A stretch of DNA of 64,000 nucleotides from Geoalkalibacter halelectricus (GTDB lineage Bacteria; Desulfobacterota; Desulfuromonadia; Desulfuromonadales; Geoalkalibacteraceae). Numbering within the stretch: the stretch's first letter is position 1; each line of letters begins with the position of its first letter. Positions 55,237 to 64,000 of this stretch are shown piece by piece. The stretch covers positions 3,473,001 to 3,537,000 of the forward strand of contig NZ_CP092109.1 of the NCBI RefSeq assembly GCF_025263685.1. The letters run 5' to 3'. The position numbers and the translations under genes were made by a program. The notes below the pieces were generated by a model. The model saw only the letters and a program-made list of their open reading frames with translations. It did not search any database and was not told the DNA's origin.

Positions 55237-56949
55237 TCAATCCACCTTGAGCAGCGCCACCTCATGGGGGCCGAGATCGACCCGCACGCAGGCCCGCCCG
55301 CCGGAGGCAACCACCGCGAAGGTGCGGTCGGGACGCAGCAGATCGCGCATGCGAGTGCCCGGCGCGCTCAGGTGGCGGTCGACGGTGATGAAATCCTGGC
55401 GCTCGCGGTCGTCGAGATTGAGGCACACCAGTATCTCGTCGCTGTCGAGAATACGTGAGTAGGCCAGGGTACAGCGGCCGTCGAGAGGGTGGCCGAAGTC
55501 GTGGCCGTTGCCCGAGATTTCGCGGAAATACTGGCGCCCGTAGCGCAGCGCCGGCTGCGCGGCGCGCACCGCGGCCAGGGCGCGGATGCCGCGGTAGGTG
55601 GGGTGGCCGGGATTGAAAAAGTGCGCGCCGGTGGTGTCGAAGGCGCCCCATTGCCCGCCGAACATGCATTCGCGCAGATAGCGATCATCGGGTCCGGCGC
55701 CGTCGAAGCCCTGCTCGGTGCCGTAGTAGAGGCAGGGCACGCCCTGGGCGGTGAGCAGATAAGCGCAGGCCAGCACCGTCTGTTGCGGATAGGGGCTGCC
55801 GGCGATGAAGCGCTTGTGGTCCCGGCCGACCTGGTCGTGATTGTCGACAAAGGTGACGAAATAGCGCCCGGCCTCGCCGTGATCGGTGTAGACCTCGCGA
55901 AAGGCCTGGTAGCGGCGGCGCAGGGCGGCGGGATCGGCCAGCCCCTTGATGACGTTCTCGAGAACGAAATAGAGGGGAAAATCAAGCGCCGCGTGCAGGG
56001 ACGGGAAGCGCTCGTGGGTGCCCTCGATGCGCGCGTTACGGCCGATGTATTCCTGGATGACTGCATCCTCACCGACGATCTCGCCGAACAAGAAGAAGTT
56101 GTGCTTGCCCACGCGCTTGGCGTACTCGCGCATGGCGTTGCAGAAGATGGCCGTGGCCGAGCTTTCCATGTGCTTGACGGTGTCGATGCGAAAGCCGTCG
56201 ACATCGCCGTTGACGATCCAGTACTTGTAGGCCTTGATCAGGGTATCGAGAACCCGCGGATTGGGTAGATCGAGTTCCTTGAGGCTGAAAAAATCGCCGT
56301 CGCGAGCCTGCGCCAGGTCGTGCCAGTCGACGATTTCGCCCTGGCGCTTGAACAAATCTGGATCCTGGAGTTCCACCGGCCAGATGGCGTCGTCGCGTTG
56401 AAATCCCGGCGTCGTGTCTGGCTCGCGCCAGAAGCCGAAGGGAAACCTCTGACCGCCGCTGTAGAAATAAGGATGGCCGCCGGGGTAGCCCCAGACATCG
56501 CCACTGTGGTTGAGGACGATATCGAGAATCACGTACATGCCGCGCTTGTGAGCCGCGGCGGTGAGATTGCGCAGATCTTCCAGGGTGCCGAAGCGCGGAT
56601 CGACTTGCAGAAAATCCTGAATGCCGTAGCCGTGATAGGAATCGAGGGCGGCGATGCGGTTCTTGAAGATGGGGCTCAGCCAGATGGCGGTGAAGCCGAG
56701 ATCGCGGATGTAATCAAGGCGCCGCGTCACCCCGCGCAGGTTGCCGCCCTGAAACCGCTTGCCCTGCTCGGGATCGCGCCCGACTGCGGTGGTGCCGGGC
56801 GCGTAGGCCGGCACCCCGGGGCGGTCATCGTCGAAGCGGTCGACCATGAGGAAGTAAATGGGATGATCGCGCCAGTCGCGTGGCGAGGGGTACAGGGGGC
56901 GGTTGGGATGAAAATCGAGATTGCTGACGGAAAAAGGCGCGGCGCTCAT
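55237..56949 (-). CDS. GH13 alpha-amylase family enzyme
   Basis: The 570-residue glucan hydrolase/transferase has the four GH13 regions: DIVLNHSGDVWG, GFRIDTVKHM with nucleophile Asp256, FLFGEIVGED with acid Glu290, and TFVDNHDQVGRDH. A C-terminal beta domain follows. No signal peptide is seen, so it acts in the cytosol. GGAGG lies 6 nt before the ATG; a TTG two codons earlier is too close to that site. It could trim alpha-glucan made by the GlgE route located 2.5 kb away. Exact specificity is not known. Confidence 0.9.
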   Translation of the reverse strand: MSAAPFSVSNLDFHPNRPLYPSPRDWRDHPIYFLMVDRFDDDRPGVPAYAPGTTAVGRDPEQGKRFQGGNLRGVTRRLDYIRDLGFTAIWLSPIFKNRIAALDSYHGYGIQDFLQVDPRFGTLEDLRNLTAAAHKRGMYVILDIVLNHSGDVWGYPGGHPYFYSGGQRFPFGFWREPDTTPGFQRDDAIWPVELQDPDLFKRQGEIVDWHDLAQARDGDFFSLKELDLPNPRVLDTLIKAYKYWIVNGDVDGFRIDTVKHMESSATAIFCNAMREYAKRVGKHNFFLFGEIVGEDAVIQEYIGRNARIEGTHERFPSLHAALDFPLYFVLENVIKGLADPAALRRRYQAFREVYTDHGEAGRYFVTFVDNHDQVGRDHKRFIAGSPYPQQTVLACAYLLTAQGVPCLYYGTEQGFDGAGPDDRYLRECMFGGQWGAFDTTGAHFFNPGHPTYRGIRALAAVRAAQPALRYGRQYFREISGNGHDFGHPLDGRCTLAYSRILDSDEILVCLNLDDRERQDFITVDRHLSAPGTRMRDLLRPDRTFAVVASGGRACVRVDLGPHEVALLKVD

Positions 56950-56976
56950 GAACAACCTCCACGGAAATGGCCGCGG

Positions 56977-57145
56977 CTAGGAGGCTGTCGGACTATCCGG
57001 GCCGCAGCGAAAATTTGGATGTTTGAGTCCGGATTTTGGCTCCTTTGAGAGTGCATAGCCGTAGCTACGTACCGAAAAGGAGCCGGAATCCGGGCCAAAC
57101 AGCCGGATTTGCAGCCGGCTCATGGATAGTCCGACAGCCTCCTAG
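56977..57145. repeat. 167-bp palindromic repeat, full copy B
   Basis: Same length as copy A, inverted, about three mismatches. It begins CTAGGAGGCTGTCGGACTAT and ends in the complement. It starts 28 bp upstream of the amylase ATG, so it may insulate that gene from the next one. Confidence 0.85.
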
Positions 57146-57214
57146 GCGGACTCGCGAGGAAGGGAAGAAAGCGGGAAGATGGGATAAGCGTAATGCGCCG
57201 GCCGCCGCTGTCAA

Positions 57215-57239
57215 GTAGGGGCGAGGCACCGCCTCGCCC
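57215..57239. repeat. Mosaic hairpin repeat, half copy 2
   Basis: GTAGGGGCGAGGC and GCCTCGCCC form a single hairpin unit of the family seen at 6763-6846 and 61469-61517. The closing GCCCCTAC is absent. Confidence 0.55.
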
Positions 57240-57280
57240 GAAACGCTTCTTGCCTTAAACCTGAACCCGTGAGATCCGGG

Positions 57281-57730
57281 TTAATCCCTGCGGCACAAGG
57301 CATCCTGGGGCGTTTCCAGGCAGTCGACAAATTTGACCTCGCCGACAAAAGGCCGCATGAAGGCGTAGCGCCAGGGGTCGATATCGGGGTTGTCGTAGAG
57401 CAGATCGAGGGCGCGCATGATGGTGAAGCCACGCCGCAGCACCTCATGGGAGATGCTGCGCGCACCTTGCTCAAAAAAATATGCGCCCATGAGTCGATCC
57501 TCGGTGTGGCGCAGGCTTTCAGCATGGGCGCGGATCTCCTCGACGGAGGTTTGCGGCGCGAATTCAAAGGCGACCAGGCGATTGCGCTGATGGTCCTCGA
57601 AGAGGGCCACCTGCTTGATGTTTTCCGTCTCCTCGGGTTCCGGGGCGGACTCCTGCCGCCCAGTGCAGCCGAGAACCAGCCCCGCAAGGATCACCATAAG
57701 AAAATAAGACAAAAAAGACCTAATTTTCAT
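57281..57730 (-). CDS. Putative lipoprotein of unknown function
   Basis: The 149-residue product starts MKIRSFLSYFLMVILAGLVLGC, a lipoprotein signal. The mature part has a charged region (EPEETENIKQVALFEDHQRNR) and ends with two Cys (VDCLETPQDALC) that may form a disulfide. The ATG was chosen for the shortest signal; an ATG three codons earlier is possible. It stands between the amylase and the hydrolase genes on the same strand. Not recognised. Confidence 0.7.
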   Translation of the reverse strand: MKIRSFLSYFLMVILAGLVLGCTGRQESAPEPEETENIKQVALFEDHQRNRLVAFEFAPQTSVEEIRAHAESLRHTEDRLMGAYFFEQGARSISHEVLRRGFTIMRALDLLYDNPDIDPWRYAFMRPFVGEVKFVDCLETPQDALCRRD

Positions 57731-57816
57731 CGACAACATCCCAAACGATTCTTGCACCAAATGGATTTCGGCGCCTCCCACCCCACGCGGAGGCGCCGAC
57801 CTACCCTAGCAGATTT

Positions 57817-59163
57817 TTAAGCGGATTTGAAACGGAACACCTCATCCTGCTGATAGCGTCGCAGGCACAACTCGATGAGCAGGGTGCGGTGCGGCTGGAA
57901 AATCTCGCGTACCTGCGCGGGACTCAGGGACAGCGAGCCGATGTCCTGGTCGGTATAGGTGCGGTAGCCGACCTTGCCCTTGGCCAGATCAGGATAGGCG
58001 GTGATGCTGATGTTGAGGCGGTCGCGTTCCTCGGACAGCAGACTGTGCAGTTCGGTGCAGTTGATGAGCAGGCTGCGGTAGGCCTTGTCGTCAGAATGAG
58101 CGTGAACATTGACGATGACCTGCTCCTGTATGCGCTGGGTGAGGCGCTTGTCGCGCACCGTTTTATCCTCGTTCACGTAAAATTCCAGCAGATAGTCGCG
58201 AATCCCGGCGCCGTGGTTGTCCCGCACCCGCACTACCGTGTTCTGGTAGCTCTGGGAGTGGTTGCCGCGGCGTCTCTCGGCCGTCTCGGTCACGGCGGCG
58301 CTATGCTGGTCGAGGCGCTCCTTCCAGGCGGGGAAGTCACCGTCGTCCACGGACAAAGCGCCGAGGATGAGATCCCAGGTCGCCGCCTTGCGCGGGCCGC
58401 GGTCTTTGGCGGCGATGGTGCTGTGATCCTCTTCGTCGGCAATGGCGAAGGCCAATCCGGACGCATCGACGTGACGCCGGCTCACTTCGGGCGGCTGCTC
58501 GGGGGTGAGGCTAAAATCGAGGTTCATGCGCGCAGCGATGAGGTTGGCGGAGGAAACCCGCACGGTGCCGTCGGTGCCGGGGCGGTTGGCGACGGCGGAA
58601 ATCCCCCGGTAGCCGGTGTTGCCGGTCAACACCGTGCACAAAATGCGACCCGGTCCGTAAAAATGCCGATCGCCGAACAGGTCGCGTTCGGCCAATTGCC
58701 AGGAATAAGGACTGGCCAATTCAAGCCCCTTGAGAATCTGCACGCCGGTTTCGAACAACCGGGTGCCCTTCCAGCCCTTGACGGCGCGCCCGATCATGCT
58801 GTGTCCGGTGTGCGCCAGGGGCGAGCCGAAATTGGCCGGCGCCAGCATGAGCAACCGATGGATGGGCGCGGTTTCGGGCTGATAGAAACGCGTCAGCCAA
58901 TCTCGAATGACCAGCCCGCCGGTGCTGTGCACCACCGCATCGACGCTGCGTGGGGCGCTGGGCAGCTCGCGGTCGTGCCAGGCTTTCTGCATGGCCTCGA
59001 CCAGATCGTCGTAGCGCACCTGATCGTCCAGCGAAATGTAGTCGCCGAGGTGAATCTCGGCGACCTGCGCCCCCAGGCCCGCGGGAGCGGCCTGCGCCAA
59101 GCGCCTGGCCAGGGGTTTGAAAGATCCGTATTCGTCGCTCCAGCCGTGAATGATAACCAGCAT
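57817..59163 (-). CDS. Alpha/beta hydrolase, lipase-like, with extra C-terminal domain
   Basis: The 448-residue protein starts MLVIIHGWSDEYGSF, an oxyanion-hole HGW motif. The nucleophile elbow is HSTGG in VDAVVHSTGGLVIRDWL, and further on GPGRILCTVLTGNTGYRG. Residues 1-240 form the hydrolase; the last ~180 residues (TVVRVRDNHGAGIRDYLLEFYVNED ...) are beta-rich and unrecognised. There is no signal peptide. GGAGGAG precedes the ATG; a longer start was rejected for lack of a ribosome site. It may cleave esters or lipids. Confidence 0.85.
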   Translation of the reverse strand: MLVIIHGWSDEYGSFKPLARRLAQAAPAGLGAQVAEIHLGDYISLDDQVRYDDLVEAMQKAWHDRELPSAPRSVDAVVHSTGGLVIRDWLTRFYQPETAPIHRLLMLAPANFGSPLAHTGHSMIGRAVKGWKGTRLFETGVQILKGLELASPYSWQLAERDLFGDRHFYGPGRILCTVLTGNTGYRGISAVANRPGTDGTVRVSSANLIAARMNLDFSLTPEQPPEVSRRHVDASGLAFAIADEEDHSTIAAKDRGPRKAATWDLILGALSVDDGDFPAWKERLDQHSAAVTETAERRRGNHSQSYQNTVVRVRDNHGAGIRDYLLEFYVNEDKTVRDKRLTQRIQEQVIVNVHAHSDDKAYRSLLINCTELHSLLSEERDRLNISITAYPDLAKGKVGYRTYTDQDIGSLSLSPAQVREIFQPHRTLLIELCLRRYQQDEVFRFKSA

Positions 59164-59315
59164 CTCTGCTCTCCTCCCCTTCCCCTGGGCTAATCCGGCA
59201 ATCAAGACCAGCGCCGGTGCAAAACAAGGTTCTTACCGAAAACTTTACCAGAAAATTGCCAAAAAAAAGCTGCGCCGGGACCTCTCCGTGATCCTCCCTG
59301 GTCGCGGACGCTGAT

Positions 59316-59345
59316 GCGGGGCGGCGGGGCGACCCGCCGCCCCGC
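59316..59345. repeat. GC-rich perfect hairpin between divergent genes
   Basis: GCGGGGCGGCGGG pairs with its complement over 13 bp around GCGA. It lies in the 265-bp gap between the hydrolase and glgE. No T-run follows. Possible mRNA element or repeat. Confidence 0.5.
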
Positions 59346-59428
59346 GCGTCTTGCCAGCGCGCCAATCCTTGTTAAAGTCTTAAACGGACATTCTTATCGT
59401 TCATGAACAAATTTTCCAAGGAGGAACC

Positions 59429-61450
59429 ATGACGTTGCGCACAGGGGGCGGAGGCGACATTTCGGCATCCGCTCCGGGCCGTTGCCGGGTTGTCATCGAA
59501 AACATCACGCCGCGGGTTGACGCGGGACGCTTCGCAGTCAAGCGCGCCCTGGGCGAACAGGTGGTGGTCGGGGCGGATGTCTTCTGCGACGGCCACGATG
59601 AACTGTCGGCCCTGCTGCTTCATCGCCACGCAGACGAAGACCAGTGGCATAAGGTGCCCATGAAGCACCTGGGCAACGATCGCTGGGAAGCGCGCTTTAC
59701 CGTCACCGCCCTGGGCAGCAGCTATTACACCGTCGAGGCGCGGGTCGATCACTTTCTCACCTGGCGCAAGGATTTGGCCAAGCGCTTTGCCGCCGGGCAG
59801 GATCTGGACGTGGACCGCGAGATCGGCGCGCGGCTGTGCGAGGCGGCGGCCCTGCGCGCCGGCTCCGACGCGGCGCGGGATTTGCGCTCCTGGGCGACGC
59901 GACTACGAGAGGCGCCCGATGACGCCGCGGCCCTGCGCCTGGCCGAGGACGAAGCCCTGGCTGCGCTCATGGCCTGGCATTACGATCCCCAGTTGGTGAC
60001 TCTCGCCGAGAACGAGCTGCGCGTGGACGTCGAGCGCGAGCGCGCCCTGTTCAGCGCCTGGTACGAACTCTTTCCCCGCTCGTGCTGCACGGAAAAAGAT
60101 GCTCACGGCACCTTTGCCGATTGCGAACGGCTGCTGCCGGAAATCGCCCGCATGGGTTTTGACGTGGTGTACTTTCCGCCCATTCACCCCATCGGTCGCA
60201 CCAATCGCAAGGGCAAGAACAACAGCACCGTCGCCGAGGCCGACGACCCAGGCTCGCCCTGGGCCATCGGCGCCGCCGAGGGCGGGCACACCGACATCCA
60301 CCCCGAACTCGGCACCCTGGAGGATTTTCGCCGCTTCATCGCCCGCGCCGCCGAATACGGCATCGAAGTCGCCATGGACATCGCCTTCCAGTGCGCCCCC
60401 GACCATCCCTACGTGCGCCGCCACCCGGCCTGGTTCCGCTGGCGTCCCGACGGCAGCGTGCAGTACGCGGAAAACCCGCCGAAAAAATATCAGGACATCA
60501 TCCCCTTTGATTTCGAGACCAGCGAATGGCGGGATCTGTGGCAGGAACTCACCGAGGTGTTCCGCTACTGGATCGCCCAGGGCGTGAAGATCTTTCGCGT
60601 CGACAATCCCCACACCAAGCCCTTCGGCTTCTGGGAGCACCTCATCGGCGCGATCAAGAGCGAACACCCCGAGACGATCTTTCTCTCCGAGGCCTTCACC
60701 CGCCCCAAGGTCATGTACCGGCTGGCCAAGCTGGGCTTTTCCCAGTCCTACACCTATTTTTCCTGGCGCAACACCAAGTGGGAACTCGAGCAGTACATGC
60801 GCGATCTGGCCGCGCCGCCGGTGCGCGACTTTTTCCGCCCCAACTTCTGGCCCAACACTCCGGACATCCTGCCCGAAGTTTTGCAATACGGCGGCCGGCC
60901 GGCCTTCGTCATACGCTTCATCCTCGCGGCGACCCTCTCGTCCAATTACGGCATTTACGGCCCGCCCTTCGAGTTGTTCGTCGGCGAGGCGCTGCCCGGC
61001 AAGGAAGAGTACAAGGATTCGGAGAAATACGAGATCCGCTGCTGGGATTGGGACAATGCCGAGCACATGCGCGAGTTGATCGCCCGCATCAACCACATCC
61101 GCCGCGACAACCCGGCGCTGCAGACCACCTGGAACGTGCATTTCTGCGAAACGGACAACGACAACCTGCTCTGCTACGTCAAGGCCACGGAAGAGCGCGA
61201 CAACCTGCTGCTGATCGCCGTCAACCTCGATCCCTTCCACACGCAGAAAGGCAAGATTCGCCTGCCCATGGAGAGCCTGGGCCTTTCACCCGGACATCCG
61301 TTTCTGGCGCATGATCTGCTCGGCGAGGGGCGCAACATCTGGCACAGCGAGTGGAACGCCGTCGAGCTCGACCCGCGCCAACTGCCGGCGGCGGTGTTTC
61401 GCCTCTACCCGCGCCTGCGGCGCGAACAGGATTTTGATTATTTCATGTGA
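59429..61450 (+). CDS. glgE: Alpha-1,4-glucan:maltose-1-phosphate maltosyltransferase
   Basis: The 673-residue enzyme adds maltosyl units from maltose-1-phosphate to alpha-1,4-glucan. It has the N-terminal domain (GRCRVVIENITPRVDAGRFAVKR) typical of GlgE. Catalytic parts are VYFPPIHPIG, FRVDNPHTKPF with nucleophile Asp392, and IFLSEAFTRPKVM with acid Glu421; these numbers nearly equal those of Streptomyces GlgE. The middle segment GGHTDIHPELG and ILAATLSSNYGIYGP also fit. AAGGAGG lies before the ATG. treS-maltokinase follows 100 bp later and supplies its substrate. Confidence 0.97.
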   Translation: MTLRTGGGGDISASAPGRCRVVIENITPRVDAGRFAVKRALGEQVVVGADVFCDGHDELSALLLHRHADEDQWHKVPMKHLGNDRWEARFTVTALGSSYYTVEARVDHFLTWRKDLAKRFAAGQDLDVDREIGARLCEAAALRAGSDAARDLRSWATRLREAPDDAAALRLAEDEALAALMAWHYDPQLVTLAENELRVDVERERALFSAWYELFPRSCCTEKDAHGTFADCERLLPEIARMGFDVVYFPPIHPIGRTNRKGKNNSTVAEADDPGSPWAIGAAEGGHTDIHPELGTLEDFRRFIARAAEYGIEVAMDIAFQCAPDHPYVRRHPAWFRWRPDGSVQYAENPPKKYQDIIPFDFETSEWRDLWQELTEVFRYWIAQGVKIFRVDNPHTKPFGFWEHLIGAIKSEHPETIFLSEAFTRPKVMYRLAKLGFSQSYTYFSWRNTKWELEQYMRDLAAPPVRDFFRPNFWPNTPDILPEVLQYGGRPAFVIRFILAATLSSNYGIYGPPFELFVGEALPGKEEYKDSEKYEIRCWDWDNAEHMRELIARINHIRRDNPALQTTWNVHFCETDNDNLLCYVKATEERDNLLLIAVNLDPFHTQKGKIRLPMESLGLSPGHPFLAHDLLGEGRNIWHSEWNAVELDPRQLPAAVFRLYPRLRREQDFDYFM

Positions 61451-61468
61451 CGACGTGATGCAATGCGC

Positions 61469-61517
61469 GTAGGGGCGAGGCATGCGTCGCCCAGGGCAAG
61501 GCATGCCTTGCCCCTAC
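61469..61517. repeat. Mosaic hairpin repeat, copy 3
   Basis: GTAGGGGC and GCCCCTAC bracket two hairpins, GGGCGAGGCATGCGTCGCCC and GGGCAAGGCATGCCTTGCCC. The second is a perfect 20-bp palindrome. It sits between glgE and treS and may shape their mRNA. Confidence 0.65.
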
Positions 61518-61550
61518 AACCACGGAAAATCATATATTCAGGATTTCACC

Positions 61551-64000
61551 ATGCCCGATAAAGAGACGCCCATTGAAGACAATCCCCTGTGGTATCAGGA
61601 CGCCATCATCTACCAGGTCCACATCAAGGCCTACAGCGACGCCGACGGCAACGGCATCGGCGATTTCCGCGGTCTGATCAGCAAGCTCGATTATCTGCAA
61701 AGCCTGGGCGTCACCGCCATCTGGCTGCTGCCCTTCTACCCCTCGCCCCTGCGCGACGACGGCTACGACATCGCCGATTACAAAAGCGTCAACCCCGACT
61801 ACAACACGCTCAAGGATTTCAAGGAATTTCTCAAGCAGGCCCACTCCCGGGGATTGCGCGTCATCACCGAGCTGGTGCTCAACCACACCTCCGACCAGCA
61901 CCCCTGGTTTCAGCGGGCGCGGCGCGCCAAGCCCGGCTCCAAGTACCGCGACTGGTACGTGTGGAACGACTCGCCGGAAAAATACCAGGATGCGCGCATC
62001 ATCTTTCAGGATTTCGAGACCAGCAACTGGAGCTGGGATCCCATTGCCCGCGCCTACTACTGGCACCGCTTCTACGCCCACCAGCCCGACCTCAATTTCG
62101 AAAACCCCCAGGTGCGCAAGGAGATGTTCAAGGTTCTCGATTTCTGGTTCGCCATGGGGGTCGACGGCCTGCGGTTGGATGCCGTGCCGTACCTGTTCGA
62201 GCGGGAAAACACCAACTGCGAGAACCTGCCCGAGACCCATGACTATCTCAAGGAGCTGCGCGCCCATATCGACCGCAAGTTCAACAACCGCATGCTCCTG
62301 GCCGAAGCCAACCAGTGGCCCGAGGATTCCGTCGCCTACTTCGGCGGCGGCGACGAGTGCCACATGGCCTTTCACTTTCCTATCATGCCGCGCATGTACA
62401 TGGCGCTGATGATGGAGGATCGCTTTCCCCTGGTGGACATCCTCGACCAGACCCCCAATATCCCCGACGGCTGCCAATGGGCGATCTTCTTGCGCAATCA
62501 CGACGAATTGACCCTGGAGATGGTCACCGACGAAGAGCGCGATTATATGTACCGCACCTACGCCACCGATCCGCGCGCACGCATCAACCTGGGCATCCGC
62601 CGGCGCCTGGCGCCGCTTTTGCGCAACAACCGGCGCAAGATCGAGCTGATGAACATTCTGCTCTTTTCCCTGCCGGGCACGCCCATCATCTATTACGGCG
62701 ATGAGATCGGCATGGGCGACAACTACTATCTTGGGGACCGCGACGGGGTGCGCACCCCCATGCAATGGAGCCCGGATCGCAACGGCGGCTTCTCCGCCGC
62801 CAATCCGCAAAAGCTCTACCTGCCGGTGATCAGCGACCCCGAGTACCACTACGAATCGGTCAACGTGGAGAATCAGGAACGCAACCCCTCGTCGCTGCTC
62901 TGGTGGATGCGCCGCGTCATCGCCATGCGCAAGCAGTTCAAGGCCTTTGGGCGCGGTTCCCTGGAGATGCTGCTGCCGGACAACCCCAAGGTGCTGGCAT
63001 TTCTGCGCCGCCACGAAGACGAAATCATCCTGGTGGTCGCCAATCTCTCGCGCTTCTCCCAGGCGGTGCACCTCGACCTCGGGCGCTTCGCCGGCATGGT
63101 GCCCGAGGAGGTGTTCAGCCACAACCGCTTCCCGGAGATCCGCGAAACGCCCTATTTCCTGACCCTGGGCATTCATGATTACTACTGGTTTCGCCTGCTG
63201 CCCGAACGCCCCGGGCGGGTGCTTTCCGAGCAGGCGCCCAAGCTGCGTCTGCGCGCCAACCAGTCCTGGGAGCAGGTGCTGCAGGGTAAAACCGCCGAGC
63301 GGCTGTGCGCGGAGGTTCTGCCCGATTACCTGGCGCGAGTCCGCTGGTTCCGCGCCAAGGCGCGCGGGATGCGCAAGGTCGACATGCTCGAAATCCTGCC
63401 CGCGCACAACGAGGGCCGTTCTTTCCAACTGCTGATGTTCCGCGTGCTGTTCACCGAGGGCGATTCGGAAACCTACCTGCTGCCCCTGGCCGCCCTGCCC
63501 CTGGCCGCCGCGCAGCACCTCAGGGACAATCACCCCCGTTCGGTCATCGCCCAACTGCGCATCGGCGATGAAGACTGGCTGCTTTACGACGCGGTGGTCG
63601 ACCCGCTGCTGCATGAAGTATTCTACGGCCTCATCTCCGGCCGCCGGCGGCTCAAGGGCGGCCAGGGCGAATTATCCGGACAGCCCAGCGCCGCCTTGCG
63701 CAAGCTGGTCAAGCGCGGCGACAATCTCGCCTCGCAGGTGCTCAAGGCCGAGCAGAGCAACAGCGCCCTGATTTTCGGCGATCGCTTGTTCTTCAAGCTT
63801 TATCGCATGCTCGAGGACGGCATCAATCCCGATCAGGAAATCAGCCGCTACCTCACGGAAAAGGTCAAATTCCCCCACACCCCGACCTATGCCGGCGCGA
63901 TCGAATACCGGCGCCCCGGCGCGGATCCCATGGCGGTGGGCCTGCTGACCAGCCTGGTGCCCAACCAGGGCGACGCCTGGAGTTTCACCCTCGATGTGCT
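61551..64000 (+). CDS. treS: Trehalose synthase-maltokinase fusion (3' end cut by window)
   Basis: The protein has 816 residues within the window and continues past it. Residues 1 to ~545 are TreS of GH13: VHIKAYSDADGNGIGDF, VTELVLNHTSDQHPWFQ-type segment, GLRLDAVPY with nucleophile Asp210, LLAEANQWPED with acid Glu252, and FLRNHDELTLEM. From ~570 on it is the N-terminal part of a maltokinase (Pep2-like: RVRWFRAKARGMRKVDMLEI, ALIFGDRLFFKLYRMLEDGINPDQEISRYL). TreS interconverts trehalose and maltose, and the kinase makes maltose-1-phosphate for GlgE. The ribosome site is weak (CAGGA), so translation may depend on glgE. Confidence 0.96.
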   Translation, partial: MPDKETPIEDNPLWYQDAIIYQVHIKAYSDADGNGIGDFRGLISKLDYLQSLGVTAIWLLPFYPSPLRDDGYDIADYKSVNPDYNTLKDFKEFLKQAHSRGLRVITELVLNHTSDQHPWFQRARRAKPGSKYRDWYVWNDSPEKYQDARIIFQDFETSNWSWDPIARAYYWHRFYAHQPDLNFENPQVRKEMFKVLDFWFAMGVDGLRLDAVPYLFERENTNCENLPETHDYLKELRAHIDRKFNNRMLLAEANQWPEDSVAYFGGGDECHMAFHFPIMPRMYMALMMEDRFPLVDILDQTPNIPDGCQWAIFLRNHDELTLEMVTDEERDYMYRTYATDPRARINLGIRRRLAPLLRNNRRKIELMNILLFSLPGTPIIYYGDEIGMGDNYYLGDRDGVRTPMQWSPDRNGGFSAANPQKLYLPVISDPEYHYESVNVENQERNPSSLLWWMRRVIAMRKQFKAFGRGSLEMLLPDNPKVLAFLRRHEDEIILVVANLSRFSQAVHLDLGRFAGMVPEEVFSHNRFPEIRETPYFLTLGIHDYYWFRLLPERPGRVLSEQAPKLRLRANQSWEQVLQGKTAERLCAEVLPDYLARVRWFRAKARGMRKVDMLEILPAHNEGRSFQLLMFRVLFTEGDSETYLLPLAALPLAAAQHLRDNHPRSVIAQLRIGDEDWLLYDAVVDPLLHEVFYGLISGRRRLKGGQGELSGQPSAALRKLVKRGDNLASQVLKAEQSNSALIFGDRLFFKLYRMLEDGINPDQEISRYLTEKVKFPHTPTYAGAIEYRRPGADPMAVGLLTSLVPNQGDAWSFTLDV

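Overview
The window looks like a GC-rich chromosome segment from a Gram-negative bacterium. It carries a lipid-transport (Mla) operon, an RND efflux operon, a porin, a small outer-membrane barrel and many lipobox proteins. Gene content (a large biotin-dependent acyl-CoA carboxylase, a UGA-encoded selenocysteine peroxiredoxin, betaine uptake, GlgE/TreS and OtsA sugar genes) fits the Desulfuromonadia (former Deltaproteobacteria; Geoalkalibacter, Desulfuromonas, Geobacter relatives). That placement is inferred from gene content only; there is no rRNA in the window.

Layout. 1-10 kb: acyl-CoA carboxylase operon, serA, a small Cys-rich protein, aroF-type DAHP synthase behind an attenuator-like leader, and otsA, all on the minus strand. 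10-20.8 kb: tRNA-Phe, a lipoprotein, a GH65 phosphorylase, an MFS transporter, the mlaEFD-lipoprotein operon, a selenoprotein peroxiredoxin coupled to a lipoprotein, and a NapH/CcoG-like iron-sulfur membrane protein. 21-27 kb: oligoendopeptidase F, then a porin-proV-proW-proX betaine cluster. 27.2-42.2 kb is an accessory region: transposase scar, ParD with a broken ParE, an ISL3-family element, a C5-methylase/Vsr/HNH restriction cluster, an SNF2 helicase/SWIM-HTH pair, a second ISL3-family element that cuts into an integron cassette array, an integron-integrase remnant lying in the same direction as the cassettes, and a PhnB-like gene broken by a MITE-like insertion. 42.2-54 kb: small housekeeping genes, a VWA/OmpA envelope protein, and a TetR-controlled RND pump (MFP, RND, OMF). 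54-64 kb: a barrel protein, a GH13 amylase, a lipase-like hydrolase, then glgE and a treS-maltokinase fusion running off the right edge.

How the genes fit together. TreS turns trehalose into maltose, its maltokinase domain makes maltose-1-phosphate, and GlgE polymerises that into alpha-glucan, which the nearby amylase could process. Together with OtsA, a GH65 phosphorylase and ProVWX this suggests strong investment in compatible solutes (osmotic stress). Three kinds of short palindromic repeats lie between genes: a 167-bp element in two nearly identical full copies plus a deleted one; clustered hairpins bracketed by GTAGGGGC/GCCCCTAC; and a 153-bp element with terminal inverted repeats inside the PhnB-like gene.

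Most notable: the UGA/selenocysteine peroxiredoxin with a plausible SECIS hairpin, the integron cassette array whose core sites pair exactly at the two ends of each cassette, and the terminator/anti-terminator leader ahead of DAHP synthase.
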